A stretch of 31,729 bases of DNA from NCBI GenBank assembly GCA_048213135.1, contig PS015217.1, positions 23,847 to 55,575 on the forward strand, read 5' to 3'. Origin of the DNA: Reclinomonas americana ATCC 50394. Taxonomy: Eukaryota > Jakobida > Jakobea > Jakobida. Below, one piece after another: positions 20,449-31,729 of this stretch. The notes beneath the pieces were generated by a model that did no database searches, was not told where the DNA came from, and worked only from the letters and a program-made list of their open reading frames with translations. Positions within the stretch are counted from its first letter, which is position 1. Each line of letters starts with the position of its first letter. The translations under genes were made by a program, and so were the position numbers.

Positions 20449-21117
20449 ACTTTGTATCGAGCGAGGGCACTGTTATTTCCGCGCGCGATGGCGATAGAGA
20501 CAGAATGAAAACGACCTTTCTTTCGCTGGACAGTCAATTGCAAGAACACGAACGCGCACACCTGCCTATTTGTTGATACCTGCCTGTTGTTGTTGTCCAT
20601 CCGAGCTTTGGACCCTTAAGCTTCCTTTAAGCTTCGCGCAGTTGCGTACAATCCAGTACGTTCACTCATGTACTGCAGCACCCAGCTTAAACGAGTTCAG
20701 CGTCTACGCACAGGCAGTGAAAAGCCACATGTACATTCTCGGTTTCTCATCTTGCCTTTCTTGCGTGATCATGACATTGTTCGCACCTCCTCTCACTGAG
20801 ATGGGCATGTGCTGCGGTCCAGTGGCTCACGCTATTCTAGCGTCACAGCCACGCTGGGGAGCATTCAGAGGAGTGGCACGACGCGCACTGCAGCTACAAT
20901 GCCATCTGGAAGTGGGCTGCAGCTGCGAAGTTGGGTGCGTGTCGGTGATTCGCGCGCAAGTCGTGTGATCTGTGTCAGCGCTCTAGCCCTGGACTCGACC
21001 CGCGGCGCTCCCATCGACCCAGCACGTGCACGACGTCAGCAGGTTAGCGGTCGTCCTGCGCACGTGATTAATATTCCAAGATCAAGACCAAGCGCAATCG
21101 AGACGCGAGGGGAGAAC
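20449..21117. other. Intergenic stretch
   Basis: No convincing exon on either strand. A short direct repeat, TTAAGCTTC, occurs twice near 20615 and 20627. The open frame at 20570-20968 has no motif and no splice partner. The region upstream of 21118 should contain the promoter of the second small-protein gene. Confidence 0.5.
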
Positions 21118-21408
21118 ATGGTGTTCATTGCGATTGACGGAAGCAACATCAATACCACGGTGAGAGCGAGGGAAGGAAAGAGAGAATCAAGCGTTTGTGT
21201 GTGATAACTGGCAGCTCAGTGAGTGCGAGAAGATGCGGCTCACTCTGACTCTCTCTCTCTCTCTCTGCGGCAGGTCACGGTCACTCTGCCGTACGGCCTG
21301 ACGCAGCAACAGGCAGCCATTGAGCAAAGCCAGGGCATGCCTCTGCAGCCGTTTGGCGAGTTTGAGAATACGATGCAGGTCATTGAGCAGATTAACCTGG
21401 GAATCTGA
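21118..21408 (+). CDS. Small-protein family member 2 (58 aa, two exons)
   Basis: Exon 1 is 21118-21159 (MVFIAIDGSNINTT) with a GTGAGA donor. Exon 2 is 21274-21408 after a GCGGCAG acceptor. It encodes VTVTLPYGLTQQQAAIEQSQ, then GMPLQPFGEFENTMQ and a short tail ending NLGI, with TGA. It is the most diverged of the four paralogues: LTPQQA is replaced by LTQQQA and LMPFG by LQPFG. The phase-0 intron sits after INTT as in the others, and its TC-rich 3' part contains the shared GAGTGCGAGAAG element (21221-21232). The function is unknown. The gene is followed within 10 bp by a long GA tract and an 840-N gap. Confidence 0.78.
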
Positions 21409-21412
21409 TCAT

Positions 21413-22360
<948 letters not shown>

Positions 22361-22733
22361 TGGTGGGATACCGAGTACTCTTTCGTGTCGTCGCGATGTA
22401 CAGTACACTGTCGTTCCTTGCGAAGGTCACTGTGCAAGTCGCACCTCACTGACAACCACAGCGTTTCTCTTCATTGTCGGCAAGGGATGTGTGGGCGTAC
22501 TGGAATGCGGTGAATGATCATGAAGTGTTTTGTTTGTTGTTTGATTGAGACAGTTCATCGCACGCGGATCTGGAAAGAATACGTATACCATGCAACACTG
22601 TTCGGCACACAGTTATCATAATTACCCCTGCCTGCCTCCCTTCTCCATGACAGGAAAGCCTCCAACAGTGCACGATGAAGTCCAGCCGATGTCCTGTTCA
22701 CGGCATTCTTTGCATAGCAGCAAGCACACAGCC
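22361..22733. other. Intergenic stretch upstream of small-protein gene 3
   Basis: No exon with a matching partner is seen. The last bases before the ATG (CATAGCAGCAAGCACACAGCC) are the immediate 5' leader of gene 3. No promoter element is clear. Confidence 0.45.
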
Positions 22734-23003
22734 ATGGTGTTCATCTCCATCCAAGGCAGCAACATCAACACCACGGTGAGCTCACAGTGACGCGCATGCA
22801 GTGTGTGCTCATGGCGAGTGCGAGAAGTTTTCGACTCACACACACACATCTCCCTCTCACAGATCACGCAGGCAGCGAGTGAGCCCTTCAACCTCACTCC
22901 GCAGCAGGCGAGTGTGGAGCAGAGCAACGGCTTCCAGCTGATGCCGTTTGGCGAGTTCGTCCACCTCCAGTACATGCAGGAGGAGTTTGCCTTCAACTAC
23001 TGA
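22734..23003 (+). CDS. Small-protein family member 3 (60 aa, two exons)
   Basis: Exon 1 is 22734-22775 (MVFISIQGSNINTT) with a GTGAGC donor. Exon 2 is 22863-23003 after a CTCTCACAG acceptor. It encodes ITQAASEPFNLTPQQASVEQ, then SNGFQLMPFGEFVHLQ and a tail ending FAFNY, with TGA. It carries all family motifs in their most complete form: GSNINTT at the splice junction, SEPF, LTPQQA, EQSNG and LMPFGEF. Exon 1 differs from member 1 at few positions, so duplication is recent or the sequence is constrained. The 87-nt intron carries GAGTGCGAGAAGTTTTC at 22816-22832. A short GA tract follows the stop. The function is unknown. Confidence 0.82.
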
Positions 23004-23145
23004 GAGAGAGAGAGAGAGAAGAGAGAGTCAGTCACAAACAAAGAGAGGGAAAGCGCAGCCATTGGCATGCCCTTTGTTTTTTTGTTTTGTTTTGTGAAGG
23101 CCGTCCTCGTGTCAATAACACACTCATTTGCAACATATCAACAAC

Positions 23146-23589
23146 ATGGTGCTCATTGTTGTCCAAGGCAGCAACATCAATACCACGGTGAGTCTTACGC
23201 AAAGCAATGTGCACTGCTCTTCTTTCACGAGCTTGAGTGGAACCTCACATGTGCGCCAGTGAGTGCGAGAACTTTTCAGTGTGCGCCTCTCATTCTTGTG
23301 TGTTTGCGTGTGCGTGAGAGAGAGAGAGAGAGAGAGTGAGTGAGTGTGTCAAAACCACACTGCTCTTGCACGCTTGAGAAACCGCATGCAAACAATGTGC
23401 GTGAGAGCTATTCAATAAGTTTGCTCCTCTCCCTCTCTCCCTCTCTGTCTGTGCATGTGTGTGTATGTGTACGCGTGTCATATCACAAACCACAGTGCAC
23501 TTCTCTTTCATGCTTGAGAAAGCACATGCAGACAATGAGAGTGAGAACTCTTCAGTGCCTCTCTCTCTACCTCTCCCTCTCCCTCTCTC

Positions 23590-23636
<47 letters not shown>

Positions 23637-24039
23637 NNNNNNNNNNNNNNNNNNNNCTCTCTCTCTCCTCTCCTCCTCCTCTCTCTCTCTCTGTCTCTCT
23701 CTCTCTCTCTTCTCCCTATCTCTCTCCCTCTGTGCATGTGTGTATGTGTACGCCTGTCAATACCACGAACACCACTCTGCACTGCTCATTCATGTACAAC
23801 AAGAGTGAGAACTTTTCCGTGTGTTTATGTGCGCTTCTCGCTCACCTTTCTCTCTCTCTCTCTCTTCTCCCTCTTCGCGTGTACAGATCTCTCAGCCCGT
23901 GAGTGAGCCATTTGGCTTGACTCCGCAGCAGGCGGCCTTTGAGCAGAGCGCTGGACTCGGGCTGATGCCGTTTGGCCAGTTTGAGTTCATTGTCACGAGG
24001 GATAATGAGATGGCGAGTGGGTTTTTCTGCGGCTGCTGA
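23146..24039 (+). CDS. Small-protein family member 4 (64 aa, two exons, long intron)
   Basis: Exon 1 is 23146-23187 (MVLIVVQGSNINTT) with a GTGAGT donor. Exon 2 is 23887-24039 after a GTGTACAG acceptor. It encodes ISQPVSEPFGLTPQQAAFEQ, then SAGLGLMPFGQFEFIV and a tail ending GFFCGC, with TGA. It differs from the paralogues in its 699-nt intron, which has grown by internal tandem repeats and TC microsatellites and contains a 20-N gap at 23637-23656. Protein motifs and splice position match the family. Tails after PFG(E/Q)F differ in all four proteins, so the conserved part is residues 1 to about 45. The function is unknown. Confidence 0.78.
23178..23830 (+). repeat. Tandem units in the intron of small-protein gene 4
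   Basis: Four imperfect units start near 23178, 23350, 23484 and 23757. Each begins with a CAA(T/A)ACCAC-like segment, which at 23178 is the 3' end of exon 1. It continues with a CTGCTCTT-like segment, a GCTTGAG/CATGCA segment and the element GTGAGAACTTTTC (23263, about 23401, 23540 and 23805), then a TC tract. The units look like copies of the exon 1 end plus intron 5' part. Confidence 0.65.
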
Positions 24040-24350
24040 GCTCGAGCAGAGGAAGTGCGTGTGTGAGGGAGATGCAGACATGCTGCACGCGGTTTCACGT
24101 GCAGTGAACGATCTCATGCTGTCTGTTCTCTGTTTGATCGGCTTGTATCGCGTGTGTGCTTTTCTCTCGTTTCGTCAGACAAGGATGCGCGAAGCTTCTG
24201 CACGAACCACTGTATCTGTTTCTCGATCCTTCTTGTTGGCTCGAGCTCCCTTCCTCGCGGCGAGTGGTCACTGTCAGTGTTGCTCTGAAGAGACATATGC
24301 ATGGACTCGAGGTTTGTGTGCCAACCAGCCATCCAGATTCATCATGGCCA

Positions 24351-24389
<39 letters not shown>

Positions 24390-25000
24390 GCACGTACAGC
24401 TGCCGACTTGCGCAAGAGGACGACAGACTGCGTTCTCTCCACTCTCCTCCCCACTTGGTCTCCGGATCCTCCCAGCCGTCAGCTCGCGAATCGATCGATA
24501 TCAACATTGCGTTAGCTCCTGCATGTCAACCTGTGCGACCAACTTGAGGAGGGTAACATACTGCGTGTTTCCACTGTCCTGCTTGGTCTGTGCCTCCACA
24601 GTTCACTGTGGCCAAGCTGTGCCCTCCAGTATCGATATCGATCAATATCTTGCTGCGTGATCCAGCGAAACCATCGCTGACGACTTGGACTGGCTTGGAG
24701 AGGACGATGAGATACGTGCTTTCCACCACCCAAGTTGCCCTCTGCCTTCTTGCAGCCATCAACACTGTCCCGTATCAATATCGGGTTCGAAAACTATACT
24801 TCGACTCTTCTCGCTCCCTCACTGCTGGCGACGCTCTTCTGCATGTTGCACTCAATGCAAGTCGCAGGCATCTTGTCTCTAGTCTGCTTCCAGGTGAACA
24901 AAGTGGCAGACGTGGCGTGCATTTTCGATGCAATTCAGCACACATTGTACAGTTGTCCACCTCAGTCCCCTTTTCGTCTTTCTCTCGTCCTCTCACGCCA
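24040..25000. other. Intergenic stretch upstream of the peptidase-like gene
   Basis: It contains a GA tract at about 24356-24386. ATCGATATC-like words cluster near 24490, 24632 (TATCGATATCGATCAATATC) and 24773. No exon with a matching partner is seen. The open frame starting at 24590 only becomes convincing from the ATG at 25001. Confidence 0.45.
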
Positions 25001-25255
25001 ATGGAAGCCAGCAGAGAGGAGTTCAACGCAGAGGCATACTGTGCACACGCTGTGGAGGCGCTCATTGATCACATTGGCGCAGTGGTCGCAGATGACGAGG
25101 ATCAGGATGATTGTGTAAGTGGTGTTGTGTGGACGCGGGCGTGTGTGGAGCGCGCGAAACGAGAGTGGAACTTGCGTGTGGTCACCTCGGTGTGCTTGAA
25201 TGAGCGGGAGAAGTGGGCGGTGGAGGGGGAGGAGGGGAGAGCAGGTTTGTTGAGG

Positions 25256-25303
<48 letters not shown>

Positions 25304-26039
25304 GGAGGGGAGGGAGGGAGGGAGAGAGGAGGGAGGGAGGGAGGTGGTGCGAGAGAGAGAGAGAGANNNNNNNNNNNNNNNNNNNNNNNNNNNNNNNNNN
25401 NNNNNNNNNNNNNNNNNNNNNNNNNNNNNNNNNNNNNNNNNNNNNNNNNNNNNNNNNNNNNNNNNNNNNNNNNNNNNNNNNNNNNNNNNNNNNNNNNNNN
25501 NNNNNNNNNNNNNNNNNNNNNNNNNNNNNNNNNNNNNNNNNNNNNNNNNNNNNNNNNNNNNNNNNNNNNNNNNNNNNNNNNNNNNNNNNNNNNNNNNNNN
25601 NNNNNNNNNNNNNNNNNNNNNNNNNNNNNNNNNNNNNNNNNNNNNNNNNNNNNNNNNNNNNNNNNNNNNNNNNNNNNNNNNNNNNNNNNNNNNNNNNNNN
25701 NNNNNNNNNNNNNNNNNNNNNNNNNNNNNNNNNNNNNNNNNNNNNNNNNNNNNNNNNNNNNNNNNNNNNNNNNNNNNNNNNNNNNNNNNNNNNNNNNNNN
25801 NNNNNNNNNNNNNNNNNNNNNNNNNNNNNNNNNNNNNNNNNNNNNNGAGAGAGAGGGGGGAGGGAGGGAAGGGGAGAGAGAGGGAGGGAGGGAGGTGTGC
25901 AGCAAGAGAGAGAGAGAGGTGAGACAGTGGACTATTGATTTTCCGAGTTGAAGGCACTCTGTCTCCCGAGTGTTCCCGTCCTCTCGCATGCTCTTATTCT
26001 TCTTCCGCCTGTCCCTTGCGCCTTTGCTCTTTTCCAGAG

Positions 26040-26075
<36 letters not shown>

Positions 26076-29000
26076 GCGCTTCTCCCTTGTGTTTCCTTGT
26101 TCTTCCCCCTTTGCTCTCGCTGTACTGCTCTCCCTTGGCTCTCTCCCTGTGCTCCTTCGCTCCTCCAATCCCTTCCCCTTTGCTTTTCTCTCTTTGCTCA
26201 CCTTTTTGCTCCCTCCCTATGTTCCTCCTATCGCTCCTCTCGCTTCCGCTCTTCCCCTTTGCTCTTCCCCCTTTGATCTCTCTTCGCCCCCCCCCCTCTT
26301 CTCTCTCTCATTTCCTCTATGCTCGTCTCCCGGCTCCCTCCATGTGCTGTCCCCCTGGCTGTTTACTGTCTCTCTCTCTCTCTCTCTCTCTCATCTTCTT
26401 CCTTCGTTCTTCCCCACGCACTCCTCCCTCCCTGTGCTCCTCTCCCTCCGTCTTTCCCCAGTTCCTTCCCCTTAATCCTCCTTCCCCTTCATCCTCCTGC
26501 CCCCTCACCTCCTCCCTTCCACAGCCCCCCGCGTGCAATTCACCCAACTTGCCTGCGTCGAGCAACACGAATCGTTTCGTCGCTCACAATCCCCTTCTTC
26601 TCCCCTGTCGGCACCCTCACTCTCACATGCAGTGGCGCCTGCGGGTACTACGCCCTGCACAACGCCCTCCTTCTGACACACTTGCCGGATCCGCGACTCT
26701 CCGTATTCTCGTTGCGCCCTTTTGTCGTCTTTTCCCCCGCCCTCCCTCCGCTCACCCTTACCGCAGTCCGGTCAACGCCCTCTACCTGTCGGCCACGCTG
26801 CGCGATGTGCCACTCTTCTACAGCACCTACGTGCGCGTGAAGCAGCTGCTGCGGCACGAGTGTGACGTGCGGCGCAGAGCACGCCGCCACGAAGTCGGAC
26901 TGTTGCCGTCGCCAGGTTCATTCTCACGCACGTATACTTGTTCACCTGTCGTCCATCTCATCCTGTGCGAAACCAGATGCCGACATGCATTCCGCACTGC
27001 TGCGCTCGATGAGTGAGGCCGAACGCGAGGGTGCGTTGATCTCTGTTAGAATGTGCATCGCGGAGAGCGTGTGCACTATTGTAAAGAGCTTTCGGAGCCA
27101 GACAAGGATAGGAGACGTGCAGATGGAGCCAGACAAGGGGAGGGATGTGCAGACAAAGATAGGAGACGTGTAGATGGAGCAAGTCACGCGTAGGAGACGT
27201 GTAGATGGGGCTAGACATGGATAGGAGACTAGTGTATGGAGACAGACAAGGAGAGAAGATGTGTAGATGGAGCTAAGCAAGGGTAGGAGACGTGTAGCTT
27301 GAGCCAGACAAAAATAGAAGATGAGATAGAGCCAGATAAGAGTAGGAGACGTGTAGATGGAGCATAACAAGAATACGAGACGTGTAGAGGAGCCATGCAG
27401 GGATAGGAGACGTGAAGATGGAGCTAGAGAAGGTTAGGAGACGTGAAGATTGAGCCAGTCAAGGCAAGGAGATGTGTAGATGGAGCCAAACAAGGATAGA
27501 AGACGTGTAAATATGGCCAGACAAGGGATGGATACGTGGCCAGACCAAGATAGGAGGCGTGTAGATAAAGCCAGACAAGGCAAGGAGATGTGTAGGTGGA
27601 GGCAGACAAGGAGAGTGTCGATGGAGCCAGACCAGGATAGGAGACGTGTGGATGGAGCCAGACAAGGGAAGGATTTATATATGGAGCAAGAGAAGGATAG
27701 GAGATGAGTCGATGGTCTCCCATCCCTCGCCTCACAACTTACCCTTCAATGCAGAGGAGGAAGTCAACCTGTATCCGTGGGTGCGCCAGGCAATCTTGCA
27801 CGCCGACATGGAACGGCCGCATCTCGACTTTTTGTTGTCGGCGGTGAGCCGCCTTCTCCGCGTATCTATCCGCTTTTGCCGCTCACCTTCACCGCCACAG
27901 GACGCACAATCACCTCCTCAGCCTCCCGGCGCTCTCCGTATGCTGCAAACGCTTCTGGCCTCCGCGTCGTCCGTGCCCGTCACCACTGTTCCCCAATTCG
28001 GCGTACAGGCTTTCACCACGGGCCAGTTGGTGGATTCGGAGAGTTGCGCTTGATCTCTCCTCCTCAATATGAGAGAGAGTGTATTAACACGCGTGCTTCT
28101 CTCTTACCAGTCGACGATCTGCACCGCACGTTTGCCAGGCTGCAGACGGGCCCGATGGGGAGTCGAGCGATTTTCATTGTCGGCGTGCACAATGTTCCGT
28201 CCCCTTTCCTTCTTTTCTCCTCTCCTCCTCCACCGCTGCGCATTCCTCACCTCCCGTGACACAGCACTGGGTGACGGTGACGGCGTACAAGGTGGTGGAT
28301 GCGGTGGAGCATGACGACCGGGGAGCGTACGAGGTCACGCTGCTCAACTCACACAACTACCCAGTGGTGTGCCAGGATGCCGACTCGCGCGCAGTCATTG
28401 TGGTTTGTCCTCAACTTTCCTGTTCGCTTTCTCCACCGGCACGACAACTCATCTGTGCACAAAAGGACAAGTGGATTGATGAGTTGAAGCGAACCAAGGC
28501 GCAGCGACCGCCAGCGGCGGCAGCAGCCGAGGATAGCCGCGCCAACATGCTCGAGGGTCTCAGCTCGATTGACGCAGCGTGTCGCTTGGTGGGTCGCCTG
28601 TGCGCCGAGCCCATCTACATTTACCGGTTTGTTGACACCCGAAAGCCTCGTAGCACACGCTCACTCACTCACTACTCCTTCTTGCCAGACACTACGTGGA
28701 GTGTGTGGTTCTCGGCCTCTTTTCGTCGTTCAACCAGTGGGTCGTCACCAACACCGAGGCTCGTTTGCACACTTGCCATGCAAGACAACTCGCAACTCAC
28801 TCGCGTCTGTGCGCAGTTCCGCGGCGACGATCCAACTGTTCCGTGGGGTCCCATGGATGTGGCGCTGTGGTTGACGGCTGGCTACCTCCCGCCCCAAATC
28901 CAAGAGTGCGTGGTGCGACGAGTGCTCCAGTACGGCGCCAAGAAATGCGTGTCGCCGGCACTGGCTCGCCGCCTGCTGGAGTGGTCGGCGGAGATCCGCA

Positions 29001-29128
29001 GTCGGGTGAATCTGGAAGACGACGACCTGGCTGACACATTCGGCGACATGCCTGCACGCTTTGTGCCGGTGCTTGCAGCACTCGAGGCGTTGGCACGATC
29101 CGCACTTGTGGAAGACGAGGAGGAGTAA
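25001..29128 (+). CDS. Papain-fold-like cysteine peptidase candidate (about 472 aa)
   Basis: Twelve exons: 25001-25112 (or 25114), 26525-26573, 26633-26710, 26767-26915, 26977-27030, 27755-27843, 27901-28042, 28111-28193, 28265-28402, 28466-28626, 28689-28740 and 28817-29128, ending in TAA. Joins from exon 2 on agree in phase. Exon 1 joins in phase only if it ends at 25112; the better donor (GTAAGT at 25115) does not fit unless a further exon hides in the gap at 25367-25846. The start ATG (MEASREEFNAEAYC) is the first plausible one. Exons 2-3 join into QHESSGACGYYALHNALLL, a typical catalytic Cys box at the start of a helix. Exons 8-9 join into IFIVGVHNHWVTVTAYKV, a typical His box on a strand, followed by LLNSHNYPV, which may supply the Asn/Asp. 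This order is that of papain-fold peptidases, including many deubiquitinases. The C-terminal about 150 residues are helical and end acidic. I do not recognise the family, and the substrate is unknown. Confidence 0.72.
25254..25918. repeat. (GA)n tracts and 480-N gap in an intron
   Basis: GA and GGGA tracts flank the gap at 25367-25846 on both sides, inside the first long intron of the peptidase-like gene. TC tracts follow at about 26039-26077 and 26370-26392. Confidence 0.96.
27095..27715 (+). repeat. 31-bp minisatellite in intron 5 of the peptidase-like gene
   Basis: About 21 imperfect copies of a purine-rich unit, roughly AGACAAGGATAGGAGACGTG followed by TAGATGGAGCC. Most copies are about 31 bp, some shortened to about 22-29 bp. 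It fills most of the intron 27031-27754. There are no unique spacers between copies, so it is not a CRISPR array. Confidence 0.9.
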
Positions 29129-29402
29129 AGCATGTTGTTATCATTAAATGAGTCGCGGTCCTTCTCCTTGCCAGAAGAGTGCGTGGTGCGACGAGTGCTC
29201 CTGTACGGCGCCGAGATATGCTTGTCGCCGGCACTGGCTCGCCGCCTGTTGGAGTGCTCGGCGGAGATCCACGGTCAGCGTGAATCTGGAAGACGACGAC
29301 CTGGCCGACCTCGAGACCTTGTCACGAGCTGCACTTTGTGGAGTAAAATGAAATGAAGCAGCATGCCACAGGTACACATAATAGTATTCTTTTTCATAAT
29401 CA

Positions 29403-29425
<23 letters not shown>
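28903..29425. repeat. Tandem duplication across the convergent 3' ends
   Basis: Copy 1 spans about 28903-29165 and copy 2 about 29176-29425. Each begins with AGAGTGCGTGGTGCGACGAG (peptidase-like last exon). Each ends with a CATTA segment and GAGTCGCGGTCCTTC, which in copy 2 is the 3' coding end of the ATPase gene. The peptidase-like gene uses copy 1 and the ATPase gene uses copy 2. Confidence 0.8.
29176..29345 (+). pseudogene. Decayed copy of the peptidase-like gene's last exon
   Basis: It matches 28903-29128 closely at first, then shows an inserted base near 29275 that shifts the frame and a missing block of about 50 bp before the region matching the original C-terminus. The sequence in front (CTTGCCAG) resembles a splice acceptor, so use as an alternative last exon cannot be fully excluded. 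Confidence 0.7.
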
Positions 29426-31587
<2,162 letters not shown>

Positions 31588-31597
31588 CTGCCGATTG

Positions 31598-31631
31598 GAG
31601 AAGGGAGGGAGAGAGAAAGGGGGAGAGAGAG

Positions 31632-31729
<98 letters not shown>
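31598..31729. repeat. (GA)n microsatellite at the right edge
   Basis: A GA tract with few interruptions runs to the end of the window. On the minus strand it is the TC-rich 3' part of an ATPase intron, ahead of the acceptor for the exon starting at 31587. Confidence 0.97.

Noticed and set aside
20570-20968. Plus-strand open frame of 132 residues
   Set aside because: No motif, no splice partner, and Cys/Leu-rich composition typical of chance frames here.
24775-24800. GGGTTCGAAAAC, similar to a tRNA T-arm
   Set aside because: No acceptor stem, D-arm or anticodon arm can be paired around it.
27095-27715. Regular short repeats as a possible CRISPR array
   Set aside because: Units are adjacent with no unique spacers, diverged, and lie in a eukaryotic intron: a minisatellite.

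Overview
The window reads as a scaffold piece from a nuclear genome of a unicellular eukaryote. Genes are cut by many short GT-AG introns (mostly about 45-90 nt, a few much longer). Introns and spacers are full of GA/TC and GT/CA microsatellites, six runs of N lie beside such tracts, and no bacterial-style operons or ribosome binding sites are seen. I cannot name the lineage from sequence alone.

Layout. 1-3130 is repeat-rich and gapped, with no gene I can support. 3155-4106 (minus) is an unidentified multi-exon gene that runs left towards a gap. 4128-4412 (plus) is the first member of a family of four two-exon genes for 57-64 residue proteins. 4885-5957 (minus) encodes an unidentified multi-pass membrane protein of about 321 residues. 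6637-18997 (plus) is the dominant gene, about 44 exons and about 2,080 residues: a disordered N-terminus, one membrane segment, about ten tandem Ig-like repeats, then a C-terminal multi-pass region that I recognise as STRA6-like (the retinol-binding-protein receptor fold). 19581-20448 encodes a 158-residue membrane protein with a Cys-rich patch. 21118-24039 holds the other three small-protein genes in tandem. 25001-29128 (plus) is a 12-exon gene of about 472 residues with a Cys box and a His box typical of papain-fold cysteine peptidases. 29403-31587 (minus, continuing off the window) is the C-terminal half of a plasma-membrane-type (P2B) Ca2+-ATPase.

I placed exon joins by hand, requiring reading phase to match across each intron. 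Almost all joins in the STRA6-like, peptidase and ATPase genes agree in phase; exceptions are stated. No pathway links the genes: four of the larger ones are membrane proteins, but that does not show co-function.

Points most worth following up are the STRA6/Ig-repeat fusion, the four-member small-protein family with a shared intron element, a frequent GTTGCG 5' splice site, two in-frame TAG codons in a window where no gene ends in TAG, the unnamed peptidase-like gene, and a tandem duplication across the convergent 3' ends of the peptidase and ATPase genes in which the outer copies stayed intact and the inner copies decayed.
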